Below are positions 1 to 9,420 of a DNA stretch of 64,000 bases, in pieces. The notes under the pieces are model-generated. The model saw only the letters and a list, made by a program, of their open reading frames with translations. It searched no databases and was not told the origin of the DNA. The number at the start of each line of letters is the position of its first letter. Position 1 is the first letter of the stretch. This stretch comes from Conexibacter sp. SYSU D00693 (GTDB lineage Bacteria; Actinomycetota; Thermoleophilia; Solirubrobacterales; Solirubrobacteraceae): NCBI RefSeq assembly GCF_017084525.1, contig NZ_CP070950.1, positions 2,790,001-2,854,000 on the forward strand, given 5' to 3'. The translations under genes were made by a program, and so were the position numbers.

Positions 1-1005
1 CGCTACGTGCCGGCCGCCGCCGAGGCCGACGTCGGCGGCGACTGGTTCGACGCGCTGGAGCTGCCCGGCGGCCGGCTCGCGCTGGCGATGGGCGACGTGG
101 CGGGCAAGGGCCTGGCCGCCGCGGCGTCGGTCGGGCGGCTGCGCAGCGCGCTGCGCGCCTACGTCCTCGAGCACGAGGACCCCGCCATCGCGCTGGACCG
201 CCTCGAGCGTGCCGTCGAGCTGGAGGGCGAGGCGCTCGAGCTCACCACGGTCGCGCTGGCCGTCGTCGACGTGGAGCGCCGCGACGTGCGCTGGGCCAGC
301 GCCGGGCACCCGCCCCCGCTGCTGCTCGAGGGCGGCGAGGGGCGCTTCCTCGAGGGCGGCACCGGCGCACCGATCGGCGCCGGGACGTCGCGGCGGCGGC
401 GATCGGCCTCCGCGCCGCTGGGGCCCGACGCGACGCTCGTCCTCTACACCGACGGCCTGGTCGAGCGCCGCCAGGCGCCGATCCAGGAGGGGCTCGAGCG
501 CCTGCGCGACACCGCCCGCCGGCTGGCCGGCGAGGGTCCCGAGGCGGTGCTCGACGGCGCGCTGCAGGCCGCGGAGGTCATGCGGGGCGGCGCCGACGAC
601 GTCGCGCTGCTCGCCGCCCGCGTCCAGCCGCTGGGCGACCGCCTCGAGCTCGCGCTGCCCACCCGACCCGACGAGCTCGCGCGGATGCGCGCCGCGCTGC
701 GCCGGTGGCTGGCCGAGCAGGAGCGCACCGACGCCGACCTGCTGCTGGCCGTCGCCGAGGCGGCGACGAACGCCGTCGAGCACAGCCGCGGCGACGAGGC
801 CGCCGAGTTCCAGGTCACGGCGTGGCGCGAGGACCTCGAGCTCGTCGTGGAGGTCCGCTCGCCCGGCCGGTGGCGCGAGCGCGAGGAGGGCCGCGTCGAC
901 CGCGGCCGCGGTCTGGCGATGATGGAGCGCCTGGTCGACGAGCTCGACGTGCGCCGTGAGCCGGAGGCGACGACGGTCCGGCTCGTGCGACGGATCGCCG
1001 GCTAG
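1..1005 (+). CDS. SpoIIE-type serine phosphatase fused to HATPase (partial, 5' end outside window)
   Basis: The reading frame is open at base 1, so the N-terminus lies upstream. The first residues (RYVPAAEADVGGDWFD-like) are the opening PP2C/SpoIIE motif. GDVAGKGL and a later LVLYTDGLVE plus GADDVALL complete the metal-binding phosphatase domain over roughly the first 205 residues. The last 120 residues are an anti-sigma-type HATPase: the N box is AEAATNAVEHS and the glycine loop DRGRGLAMM. The family dephosphorylates STAS anti-anti-sigma factors, while HATPases of this kind phosphorylate them or bind sigma factors. Having both in one chain suggests a self-contained partner-switch regulator. 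The stop shares CTAG with convergent hspR. Confidence 0.9.
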   Translation, partial: RYVPAAAEADVGGDWFDALELPGGRLALAMGDVAGKGLAAAASVGRLRSALRAYVLEHEDPAIALDRLERAVELEGEALELTTVALAVVDVERRDVRWASAGHPPPLLLEGGEGRFLEGGTGAPIGAGTSRRRRSASAPLGPDATLVLYTDGLVERRQAPIQEGLERLRDTARRLAGEGPEAVLDGALQAAEVMRGGADDVALLAARVQPLGDRLELALPTRPDELARMRAALRRWLAEQERTDADLLLAVAEAATNAVEHSRGDEAAEFQVTAWREDLELVVEVRSPGRWREREEGRVDRGRGLAMMERLVDELDVRREPEATTVRLVRRIAG

Positions 1006-1478
1006 GCCGAGCGGTCGCGGTCGTCGTCGCGCTCGACCTTGATGGTCGTGCGCAGCGGCTTGACGTCGCGCGCGCGGACGACCTCGGCACCGGGCTGCTC
1101 GTAGCGGACGATGTCGGCCTTGACCTCGTCGCGGCGGACCTCGAGGCCGGCGATCTCCTCCTGCAGCTGCGCGGCGCGGCGCTCGAGCTGCTCGACGCGG
1201 CGCTGGGCGCGCTCGAGCTGGGACTCGAGCTCGAGGACGCGCTCGACGCCCGCGAGGTTGAGCCCCCACTCGGTGGTCATCTGCTGGATGCGCCGCAGCC
1301 GCTCGACGTCGCGCTGGGAGTACAGGCGCGTGCCCTTGGGCGAGCGCTTGGGCTCGATGAGCCCGCGCGCCTCGTACATGCGCAGCGTCTGCGGGTGCAT
1401 CTCGGCGAGCTCGGCCGCCACGGAGATCATGAAGACCCCCTGGTCGGCGCTGATGGTGACTCGGGTGCGGCGCTTCAC
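1002..1478 (-). CDS. hspR: HspR, MerR-family repressor of the dnaK operon
   Basis: 158 aa from a GTG start whose first bases overlap the dnaJ stop (GTGA). The N-terminal winged-helix region (about residues 14-85) contains ISVAAELAEMHPQTLRMYEARGL and SPKGTRLYSQRDVERLRRI, the HspR type of MerR HTH. A coiled coil rich in Leu/Glu/Arg follows at about residues 90-130, then a basic-acidic tail. In actinobacteria HspR, with DnaK as co-repressor, represses this operon. As last gene of dnaK-grpE-dnaJ-hspR it would be autoregulated. A longer frame read further upstream lies inside dnaJ and is a shadow. Confidence 0.95.
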   Translation of the reverse strand: MKRRTRVTISADQGVFMISVAAELAEMHPQTLRMYEARGLIEPKRSPKGTRLYSQRDVERLRRIQQMTTEWGLNLAGVERVLELESQLERAQRRVEQLERRAAQLQEEIAGLEVRRDEVKADIVRYEQPGAEVVRARDVKPLRTTIKVERDDDRDRSA

Positions 1479-2592
1479 GTGAACAGACCCTCCCGCGGGT
1501 TGCCGGTGAGCGTCTGCGAGAGCTTGTCCACCGCCTCGGACTGCTCGTCGGACAGCGAGCCGGGGACGTCGATGACGAAGCGGTAGTGGATGTCGCCGCG
1601 GCCGGCCCGCGGGCCGCCGCCGAGCTTGGGCGGGCCCTCGCCGCGCAGGCGCTGGACGGTGCCGTGGCGGGTGCCGGGCGGGACGCGCAGCTTCTTGCGG
1701 CCGTTGAGCGTCGGGACCTCGACGTCCGCGCCGCGGATGGCCTCGGGGATCGTGAGCGGCACCTCGACCTCGAGGTGGTCGCCCTTGCGCTCGAAGACCG
1801 GCGACTCGGCCACGCGCGTGACGACGAAGAGGTCGCCCGGCGGCCCGCCGTTGCGGCCCGGCTCGCCCTTGCCGGCCAGGCGCACGCGGCTGCCGTCCTT
1901 CACGCCGGCGGGGATGTTGACCCGGTAGCGCTTGGTCTTGCGCACGTGGCCCGAGCCCGCGCAGGTCGGGCAGGGGTCCTCGATGATCGTGCCCGAGCCC
2001 TTGCAGCGCCCGCACGGCTGGGAGATCGAGAACAGGCCCTGGCCCTGGGACTCGACGCCGCGGCCCTGGCAGCGGGGGCAGACCTTGGGGCTCGTGCCGG
2101 GCTTGGCGCCGGTGCCGTGGCAGGTGCCGCACAGCGCCTGGCTGTCCACGCTCAGCGGGACCTGCGTGCCCTCCATCGCCTGCTCGAAGGAGATGGAGAC
2201 CGACGCCTCGAGGTCGGCGCCGCGCTCGGCGCGCGGGGTGCGCGCACCGGCGCCGCCGCCCGCGCGGCCGGTGGCCTGGCCGAAGAGGTTGGAGAGGATG
2301 TCGCCGAAGCCGCCGACGTCCGGGCCGCCGCCGGCGCCGCCGAAGCCGCCGGGGAAGCCCTGGCCGCCGACGCCGCCCGGGCCGAACAGCCCGCCGCGGT
2401 CGAACTTCTTGCGCTTCTCCGCGTCGCCGACGAGGTCGTAGGCGGCCTGGACCTCCTTGAAGCGCTCCTCGGCGGAGGCGTCGCCCGGGTTGCGGTCCGG
2501 GTGGTAGGTCCGCGCGAGCTTGCGGTAGGCGCGCTTGATGTCCTCCTGCGAGGCCTTCTTGTCGACGCCCAGGACCTCGTAGGGGTTCTTGG

Positions 2593-2596
<4 letters not shown>
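1475..2596 (-). CDS. dnaJ: Chaperone DnaJ (Hsp40), type I
   Basis: 373 aa from a GTG that overlaps the grpE stop by four bases. The J domain (residues about 3-70, NPYEVLGVDKKAS, HPD in RTYHPDRNPGD) is followed by a Gly/Phe-rich linker. Next is a zinc-binding region with four CxxCxGxG-type repeats (CGTCHGTGAK, CPRCQGRG, CGRCKGSG, CPTCAGSG), then the C-terminal substrate-binding domains. It delivers unfolded clients to DnaK and stimulates its ATPase in the cytoplasm. Being the HspR-linked copy, it is expected to be the heat-induced DnaJ. Confidence 0.97.
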
Positions 2597-3161
<565 letters not shown>

Positions 3162-3162
<1 letters not shown>

Positions 3163-5078
3163 TAGCGGCCCTCGTCCACGACCTCGGCGTCGACGACGTC
3201 CTCGGTGTCGTCGGCCGCGTCGGCGGCGCCGTCGGCCGCACCGGTCGGCGCGCCGTTGGCGGCCGCCTGCTGCTCCTGGGCGCGCTGGTACATCGCCTCG
3301 GAGACCTTGTGGAAGGCCTGCTGCAGCGCCTCGGTCTTCGCCGTGATCTCCGCCGCGTCCTCGGAGCCCAGGGCGTCGCGCAGCTCCTTGATGCGCGACT
3401 CGACGTCCGCCTTGGCGGCGTCGTCCATCTGCTCCTCGAGGTCCTTGACCTGGCGCTCGGCCTGGTAGGCGGCGTTCTCACCGTTGTTGCGGGCCTCGGC
3501 GAGCTCGCGGGCCTTGCGGTCCTCCTCGGCGTGGCTCTCGGCGTCGGTGACCATGCGCTTGATCTCGTCGTCGCTCAGGCCGCCGCCGGCGCGGATCTCG
3601 ATCTTCTGCTCCTTGCCGGTGCCGAGGTCCTTGGCCGACACGTTGAGGATGCCGTTGGCGTCGATGTCGAACGCGACCTCGATCTGCGGCACGCCGCGCG
3701 GCGCCGGCGGGATCCCGGTGAGCTGGAACTTGCCCAGCGACTTGTTGTAGGTCGCCATCTCGCGCTCGCCCTGCAGCACGTGGATCTCCACCGACGGCTG
3801 GTTGTCCTCGGCGGTCGAGAAGACCTCGGACTTGCGCGTCGGGATCGTCGTGTTGCGCTCGATGAGCTTCGTCATCACGCCGCCCTTGGTCTCGATGCCG
3901 AGGGTGAGCGGGGTGACGTCCAGCAGCAGGACGTCCTTGACGTCGCCGGCCAGGACGCCCGCCTGGATGGCGGCGCCGACGGCGACGACCTCGTCCGGGT
4001 TGACCCCGCGGTGGGGCTCCTTGCCCGTGAGGTCCTTGACCTTCTCCTGCACGGCCGGCATGCGGGTCATGCCGCCGACGAGGACGACGTGCTCGACCTG
4101 GTCGACGCCCTTGGACTTCGCGTCGTCGAGCGCCTGGCGGACCGGCGCGACCACGCGGTCGAGCAGGTCGGCGGTGAGCTCGTTGAACTTCGAACGGGCC
4201 AGGCGGACGTCGAGGTGCTTGGGACCCGAGGCGTCGGCCGTGATGAACGGCAGGTTGATCTGGGTCTCCTGCGCGGAGCTCAGCTCGATCTTCGCCTTCT
4301 CGGCGGCCTCGTAGAGGCGCTGGAGGGCCATCGGGTCCTGCGTCAGGTCGATGCCCTGGTCGCGCTTGAACTCGGCGGCGAGCCAGTCGACGATCGCCTT
4401 GTCCCAGTTGTCGCCGCCGAGGTGGTTGTCACCGGCGGTCGACTTGACCTCGAAGACGCCGTCGCCGATCTCGAGGACCGACACGTCGAACGTGCCGCCG
4501 CCGAGGTCGAAGACGAGGATCGTCTGGTCGGACTCCTTGTCCAGGCCGTAGGCGAGCGACGCGGCGGTCGGCTCGTTGATGATGCGCTTGACGTCGAGGC
4601 CGGCGATGCGCCCCGCGTCCTTGGTGGCCTGGCGCTGGTCGTCGTTGAAGTACGCCGGGACGGTGATGACCGCGCTGTCGACCGTGTCGCCGAGGTAGGC
4701 CTCCGCGTCGGCCTTGAGCTTCGCGAGGATCATCGCGCTGATCTCCGGCGGCGAGTGCTCCTTGCCGCCGGCCGAGACGCGGGCGTCGCCGTTGGGGCCG
4801 GAGACGACCTTGTACGGCACCATCGACTCCTCCTCGCGCACCTCGGCCTCCTTGCGGCCCATGAAGCGCTTGATGGAGAAGACGGTGTTCTGCGGGTTGG
4901 TGACCGCCTGGCGCTTGGCGACGGTGCCGACGAGGCGCTCACCGGACGTCGCGAAGGCGACGACCGACGGGGTCGTGCGCCCGCCCTCCGCGTTCTCGAT
5001 GACGGTCGGCTCGCCGCCCTCCAGGACGGCCATGCACGAGTTCGTCGTGCCGAGGTCGATGCCGATGGTCTTGCCCAT
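3162..5078 (-). CDS. dnaK: Chaperone DnaK (Hsp70)
   Basis: 638 aa, full length for the family. Hsp70 signatures are visible: [16 protein letters not shown] near the N-terminus, [17 protein letters not shown] at about residue 190, and [17 protein letters not shown] at about 325. The substrate-binding beta domain starts near [17 protein letters not shown] and an Ala/Asp-rich tail follows. ATP-dependent foldase and, in actinobacteria, co-repressor with HspR. First gene of the operon. The ATG has GAAGGAG about 13 bases upstream, a slightly long spacing. Confidence 0.98.
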
Positions 5079-5128
5079 GGGGTGCTGGGGTCTCCTTCAG
5101 GGATGCCGTGGGGCCAAATCTGAGTGAG

Positions 5129-5134
5129 AGTGTA
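5129..5134 (-). promoter_or_regulatory. Candidate -10 element for dnaK
   Basis: On the minus strand the hexamer TACACT lies 50 bases before the dnaK ATG. It is followed by the CT-rich stretch CTCACTCAG, which includes one HspR-like half site (ACTCA). No good -35 and no full HspR inverted repeat (CTTGAGT-N7-ACTCAAG) is visible, so both promoter and operator are tentative. Confidence 0.3.
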
Positions 5135-5179
5135 GAAGATCTTGGGCGGAGGGTGGAGTGCGGGGGTGCGGGAGCCTCA

Positions 5180-5276
5180 GTCGGGCTTCTGGGGCTGAGG
5201 GGTGCAGTCGTGGTGGAGCCGCTCGGGGCGCTTGAGGAACCCGGGGCGCTCGCCGTTGGGCACTGAGGAGGGAACC
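5180..5276 (-). repeat. Dispersed intergenic element, copy A
   Basis: Read on the minus strand this stretch starts GGTTCCCTCCTCAGTGC and continues CAACGGCGAGCG. The same block, with substitutions, occurs at 57938-58026 (minus) and 58270-58360 (plus). All three lie in intergenic gaps. If read from the GTG in TCAGTG, the three encode related peptides (VPNGERPGF, VRDSDGFG, VQNGDRFG). Function unknown. Confidence 0.5.
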
Positions 5277-5307
5277 GCCCGCGGTCGCGTCCTCCGTGAG
5301 CGGTCTT

Positions 5308-5369
5308 GCGGGTTCGGCCCGCGTGAGTGGGGACTTGCGCTCGGCATGCGAGCGCAAGTCCCCACTCAC
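5308..5369. repeat. Tandem palindromes (5-bp and 21-bp arms)
   Basis: A small hairpin (GCGGG-TTCGG-CCCGC, 5308-5322) abuts a perfect inverted repeat with 21-base arms (5323-5343 and 5349-5369, beginning GTGAGTGGGGACTTGCG) around the 5-base loop GCATG. It lies in the 372-bp gap between the divergent dnaK and PAP2 genes. No T-tract follows, so it looks more like a REP-type palindrome than a terminator. Confidence 0.7.
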
Positions 5370-5430
5370 CGGCGGTCTGGCACGCCGGCACCCACCACCG
5401 ACCGGAGCGCCACCGCGCCAGCGCGGGGTG

Positions 5431-5450
5431 GAAGGTGCCTGGCACCTTTC
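5431..5450. repeat. REP-like palindrome, GTGCC-T-GGCAC family
   Basis: GAAGGTGCC, T, GGCACCTTTC: an almost perfect palindrome preceded by GTG, ending right before the ATG used for the PAP2 gene. Two relatives with the same GTGGAA lead-in and central CCTGG occur at 47235-47287. Confidence 0.6.
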
Positions 5451-6218
5451 ATGCGGGGCGCCTCGGGTACCGGCGCCGCCGTGGCCTTCCTGCGCGCGAC
5501 GACCGCCTCGTTCTGGCCCGTGGCGCTCGCGCTGGCGCTGAACCCCGTGGTGGCGCTGGTGGCCCGGACGACGGACCCGCAGCCGGCCATCGACCGCGGG
5601 GCGCAGCTCGCGGACGCCGAGCGCGCGCTGGGACTCCTCGTGGAGCCCGACCTCGCGGGGTGGCTGGCGTCGCACCCGACCCTGCTGGGGATCGCGTCGG
5701 GCGTGTACCTCCTGGCGCATGTGCCGGCGGCCGTCGGCGCGCTGGTGTGGCTGCGCCTCGAGCGCCCGCACGCGTTCGCCGCCGCGCGGGCGACGTTCGT
5801 GGGCGTGCAGCTCGTCCTCGTCGCGGGCTACCTCGCGCTGCCGACCGCGCCGCCGCGGCTGCTGCCGGGGCTCGGCCTCGACGACAGCCTCCAGGCGACG
5901 GTCGGCACGTCCGGGACCGGGATCGCCTACCTCCTGCAGAGCCCCTACGCGGCGCTGCCCTCGGGCCACGTCGCGTGGGCGCTGCTCGCGGGCGTCCTGG
6001 TGTGGCGCCACGCGCGGCCGCCCGTCGTGCGCGCGCTGGCGCTCGCCTACCCCGTGGTCGTCGTGGCGCTGGTCCTCGCGACGGGCCACCACCTGTGGCT
6101 CGACGCGATCGCCGCCGTGGCGGTGGTCGTCGTGGTCAGCGCAGCCGTGCGCGCACCGCTGCCGCGAAGCGCTCCGCGGCCCCGGGCGCCAGCCCCAGGA
6201 ACAGCGACGGCTCGGTGA
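5451..6218 (+). CDS. PAP2-family membrane phosphatase (inositolphosphotransferase-like, PAP2_3 type)
   Basis: 255 aa with about six hydrophobic segments. The signature block is LPTAPPRLLPG followed by YAALPSGHVAWALL, and later LATGHHLWLDAIAAVAV; the two His and the Asp form the PAP2 phosphatase triad. Such proteins hydrolyse or transfer phosphate on lipid phosphates or inositol-phosphate lipids at the membrane. The ATG at 5451 follows directly on a palindrome; an in-frame GTG at 5479 is an alternative, and the open frame further upstream runs through repeats. The 3' end overlaps the convergent ATP-grasp gene by 83 bases. A paralogue with the same PTAPPR motif is at 13157-13924. Confidence 0.8.
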   Translation: MRGASGTGAAVAFLRATTASFWPVALALALNPVVALVARTTDPQPAIDRGAQLADAERALGLLVEPDLAGWLASHPTLLGIASGVYLLAHVPAAVGALVWLRLERPHAFAAARATFVGVQLVLVAGYLALPTAPPRLLPGLGLDDSLQATVGTSGTGIAYLLQSPYAALPSGHVAWALLAGVLVWRHARPPVVRALALAYPVVVVALVLATGHHLWLDAIAAVAVVVVVSAAVRAPLPRSAPRPRAPAPGTATAR

Positions 6219-6960
6219 GCTCGAGCTCGAGGAGCAGCGGGCGGCCGTCGTCGCCCTCGACGAGGTCGACGCGCGCGTACAGCCACCCGGCGGGCGCGGC
6301 GGCGAGGACCGCGCCGGCCACCTCGCGCTCGGCCGCCGTCGCCTCGCGGGCGGCCATCTCCTCGGACGCGTAGTCGTCGCTGGTCGGCTCGGCGCCCGGC
6401 TTGAGGATCGCCGCCTTCGTCACCGCGTGCGAGAACGCGCCGTCGAAGAACAGCAGCGCGGTCTCGCCGCGGGCGTCGACCGAGGCGACGTAGGGCTGGA
6501 CCATCGCGGTGCGCCCCGATCCGTGGATCTCGGCGACCAGCGCCCGGGCGCGGTCCTCCTCACCCGGCGAGAAGCGCGCGGTGTGGCGCGAGCCGGCGGA
6601 GACCGTCGGCTTCACGACGACCTCGCGCTCGAGGTCGGCCAGCGGCTCGCCCGGCGCCAGGAAGGCGGTCTCGACGGCATGGGGCAGCTCGGCGAGGTAG
6701 CGCTTGTCGGTGTTCCAGCGCACGACGCCGGGCGGGTTGAGCAGCCGGTCGCCGAGGCGGTCGACCCAGGCCAGGAAGGCGTCCCGGCGCTCCTGGTAGT
6801 CCCACGTCGAGCGCAGGACCACGAGGTCGAAGGCGTCCCAGTCGACGGCGGGGTCGTCCCACACCGCCCAGGTCGCGTCGCCGATGAGCCCGGGCAGCGG
6901 CGCGTCGTCCTCGTCGCCCTGCGGCATCGCCGCGTACGTGGCCAGCGCGACGCGCGCCAT
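6136..6960 (-). CDS. ATP-grasp domain protein
   Basis: 274 aa. WNTDKRYLAEL, EVVVKPTVSAGSRHTARF and DLVEGDDGRPLLLELELTEPSLFL match the ATP-grasp fold: a lysine pair binds ATP and the Glu cluster near the C-terminus binds Mg. Relatives include the cycloserine ligase DcsG and many uncharacterised carboxylate-amine ligases; the substrate cannot be read from sequence. The start at 6960 overlaps the nth stop by one base (TGATG), so it is the third gene of a pfkB-nth-ATP-grasp operon. Its 3' end overlaps the PAP2 gene on the other strand. Confidence 0.8.
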   Translation of the reverse strand: MARVALATYAAMPQGDEDDAPLPGLIGDATWAVWDDPAVDWDAFDLVVLRSTWDYQERRDAFLAWVDRLGDRLLNPPGVVRWNTDKRYLAELPHAVETAFLAPGEPLADLEREVVVKPTVSAGSRHTARFSPGEEDRARALVAEIHGSGRTAMVQPYVASVDARGETALLFFDGAFSHAVTKAAILKPGAEPTSDDYASEEMAAREATAAEREVAGAVLAAAPAGWLYARVDLVEGDDGRPLLLELELTEPSLFLGLAPGAAERFAAAVRARLR

Positions 6961-7622
6961 CACGCCCTCCGGCTCGGGCACAGGCGCCGCAGCGCGCACG
7001 ACGGGCAGGCCGGGCGCTGCGCGTGGCAGGTGCGCCGGCCATGGCGCAGGAGGTTGACGTGGAGCTCGAGCTCCGCGCCCGGCGGGGTCAGCGCGACCAT
7101 CAGGTCGTGCAGCCTGTCACTCGAGCCCTTCCCGGGCAGGAGGGCCAGCCGCGCGCCGACCCGGCCGACGTGCGTGTCCACCGGCACGTCGCGCAGCCCG
7201 TAGGCGAAGACCAGGACGCACGCCGCGGTCTTGCGGCCCACGCCCGGCAGCGCGCAGAGGAAGGCCTGGGACTCGGCGACCGGGGCGTCGCGCATCCACG
7301 ACAGGTCCAGGTCGCCGCACGCGCGCAGCACCTCCTGGATGCGGCGCGACTTCTGCACGTGCAGGCCGCCGGGCCGGATCGCGTCCTCGACCTCCTGCAC
7401 CGGCGCGTCGCGCACCGCCTCCCACGTGGGCAGCGCGTCGCGCAGGGCGAGGAAGGCGACGTCGCGGTTGCGGTCGTTGGTCGACTGGCTGAGGATCGTG
7501 AGGACCAGCTCGCCGAGCGGGTCCTCGTGCGGCGGCGCGCACGGCACGCCGTAGACGTCCGCCAGCCGCCGGCGGATCCGGGCGACGCGGGCGCGCGAGG
7601 GCGCCGCCCACGTCGCGCTCAC
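6960..7622 (-). CDS. nth: Endonuclease III, DNA glycosylase/AP lyase
   Basis: 220 aa. The helix-hairpin-helix LPGVGRKTAACVL contains the catalytic Lys, and VDTHVGRV contains the catalytic Asp. The C-terminus has the 4Fe-4S pattern C-x6-C-x2-C-x5-C (CHAQRPACPSCALRRLC). It removes oxidised pyrimidines in base excision repair. The GTG start overlaps the upstream pfkB stop by four bases. Confidence 0.93.
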   Translation of the reverse strand: MSATWAAPSRARVARIRRRLADVYGVPCAPPHEDPLGELVLTILSQSTNDRNRDVAFLALRDALPTWEAVRDAPVQEVEDAIRPGGLHVQKSRRIQEVLRACGDLDLSWMRDAPVAESQAFLCALPGVGRKTAACVLVFAYGLRDVPVDTHVGRVGARLALLPGKGSSDRLHDLMVALTPPGAELELHVNLLRHGRRTCHAQRPACPSCALRRLCPSRRA

Positions 7623-8518
7623 CCCAGCGCGCCCCAGTGCTCGGTCGTGCGCGCGGCCACGTCGACCGCGTCGCGCAGCGCCGCGGCGATCGCCGGCGCG
7701 TAGAAGCCGCTGGCCGACAGGCGGGCGAGCAGGACGCCCATGAACGCGTCGCCGGCGCCCGTGGTGTCGACGGCCCGCGCGACCCGGCCGGGGACGTCGC
7801 GGTCGAGCTTGCCTCCGCGCAGCAGCGCGCCGTCCTGCCCGAGCGTCACCACGACGTGGCGCGCCCCGCCGGCCAGCATCGCGCGGGCGGCGGCGTCCGG
7901 GTCGCGCTCGCCGGTCAGCAGGTGGGCCTCGGTCGCGTTGCACTTGACCAAGAAGGCACCCTTGACCAACGGCCGGGTCTCCTCGACGGCGCGCGCGGCG
8001 CTCGGCCACCGCGCGATGCGCAGGTTCGGGTCGAGCAGCACCGGGCGCCCGAGCTCGAGCGCCTTGGCGTGGGCGCCCAGCGTCAGCTCGCGCTCGTCCT
8101 CGCCGACCAGCGTGTTCGAGGCGAGGAACAGCGCGTCGCAGGCCTCGACGGCCTCGTCGATCCGGTCGGCCACCGAGCGGATGCCGGTGGCGATGCCCTC
8201 GCCGTAGATCGAGAACGTCGGCTGGGCCTGCTCGTCGACGGTGACGAAGGCGATCGGCGTCTGGGCCCCCTCGACGAGGCTGAACCACGTGAGGTCGACG
8301 CCCTCGCGCTCCAGGCGCTCACGCAGCCACTGGCCCCAGCCGTCGGCGCCCGCCCCGCCGGCCAGCGCGGCCCGCCCGCCGTGGCGCACGCAGGCGACCG
8401 CGACGTTCGCGGTGGCCCCGCCGTGGTGCGGGACGAAGGACGGGGCCTGGGCCAGGCCGGCCGCGGGCTCGTGGCAGACGAGGTCGACGAGGGCCTCTCC
8501 GAGGCAGAGCGTGCGCAA
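7619..8518 (-). CDS. PfkB-family carbohydrate kinase (fructokinase-like)
   Basis: 299 aa. GEALVDLV at the N-terminus, PHHGGATANVAVAC, LDPNLR and the C-terminal AVDTTGAGDAFMGVLLARL (anion hole and catalytic Asp) are PfkB/ribokinase signatures; the GEALVD opening is most like fructokinases. It would phosphorylate a sugar with ATP in the cytoplasm; exact sugar unknown. The only usable start is TTG at 8518, with TAGCCT nine bases before it. It is divergent from the hydrolase at 8548. Confidence 0.85.
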   Translation of the reverse strand: MRTLCLGEALVDLVCHEPAAGLAQAPSFVPHHGGATANVAVACVRHGGRAALAGGAGADGWGQWLRERLEREGVDLTWFSLVEGAQTPIAFVTVDEQAQPTFSIYGEGIATGIRSVADRIDEAVEACDALFLASNTLVGEDERELTLGAHAKALELGRPVLLDPNLRIARWPSAARAVEETRPLVKGAFLVKCNATEAHLLTGERDPDAAARAMLAGGARHVVVTLGQDGALLRGGKLDRDVPGRVARAVDTTGAGDAFMGVLLARLSASGFYAPAIAAALRDAVDVAARTTEHWGALG

Positions 8519-8547
8519 GGTCCCGTGAGGCTAGTGTCGCGGGCGCC

Positions 8548-9366
8548 ATGGCGGAGGTGCGGGAGGAGCACGGCGAGGTCGGCGGCGAGCCGGCGCGGTG
8601 GTTCAGCGCGGAGGGCGACCCGGCGCGCCCGCCCGTGCTCTACGTGCACGGCGTGCCGACGAGCGGCCGGCTGTGGACGCCGTTCCTGGAGCGCACGGGC
8701 GGCCTGGCGCCCGACCTGGCCGGCTTCGGGCGCTCGACGAAGCGGGCGGACCACCCCTACGACGTCCCGTTCCTCGCCGGCTGGCTCGAGCGCTTCCTCG
8801 AGGCCCGCGGCGTGGACCGCGTCCGGCTCGTCGTGCAGGACTGGGGGGCGGGCGTCGGCCTGGCCTGGGCGCAGGAGCACCCGGAGCGCGTCGAGCGCCT
8901 CGTGGTGATGGACGCCGTCCCGCTGCTGCCGGGCTACCGCTGGCACCGGATCGCCCGGGCCTGGCGCACCCCCGTGCTCGGCGAGCTGTCGATGGGGCTG
9001 CTCGGCGGGCCGGTGCTCGGGCTGGTCACCCGCGAGTCCAACGCGACCAGGGGCCCGATGCCCCGCGCGTTCCTCGACCTCGTCAAGGAGGGCCTGGACC
9101 AGGGCACCCAGCGGGCGATCCTGCGCCTCTACCGCAGCGCCCCGCCGGACGAGCTCGCGCGGCTCGGCGAGCGCCTCGGCGCGCTGCGCTGTCCGGCGCT
9201 CGTCCTCTGGGGCGCGCAGGACCCCTACATCCCGTCGCACTTCTGCGAGGCCTACGCGAACGCCCTCGGCGGGCCGGTCGAGCACGAGGTCCTCGACGGC
9301 GCCGGGCACTGGCCGTGGTACGACCGGCCGGAGCTCGTCGACCGGGTCGCGCAGTTCCTCGTGTGA
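8548..9366 (+). CDS. Alpha/beta hydrolase, haloalkane-dehalogenase/epoxide-hydrolase-like
   Basis: 272 aa. The oxyanion region is VLYVHGVPTSG and the nucleophile elbow VVQDWGAGVGL uses Asp, as in haloalkane dehalogenases and epoxide hydrolases rather than the Ser of esterases. A helical cap (about residues 130-205) and a C-terminal HW (GAGHWPWYDRPELV) supply the rest. The reaction is hydrolysis through an aspartyl ester; the substrate is not deducible. TAGTGT ends ten bases before the ATG. Confidence 0.85.
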   Translation: MAEVREEHGEVGGEPARWFSAEGDPARPPVLYVHGVPTSGRLWTPFLERTGGLAPDLAGFGRSTKRADHPYDVPFLAGWLERFLEARGVDRVRLVVQDWGAGVGLAWAQEHPERVERLVVMDAVPLLPGYRWHRIARAWRTPVLGELSMGLLGGPVLGLVTRESNATRGPMPRAFLDLVKEGLDQGTQRAILRLYRSAPPDELARLGERLGALRCPALVLWGAQDPYIPSHFCEAYANALGGPVEHEVLDGAGHWPWYDRPELVDRVAQFLV

Positions 9367-9420
9367 CGACGGTCACACAGGGTTTCAGGATGCGCCGGCC
9401 GTGGCGACGGTGGCCCCTCG

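Noticed and set aside
5079-5300. HspR operator (HAIR, CTTGAGT-N7-ACTCAAG) upstream of dnaK
   Set aside because: Only isolated half-sites (ACTCA near 5120, CTTGAG at 5231) are visible; no properly spaced inverted pair.
5202-5450. N-terminal extension of the first PAP2 protein
   Set aside because: The open frame upstream of 5451 is translated palindrome and repeat sequence without TM or domain features.
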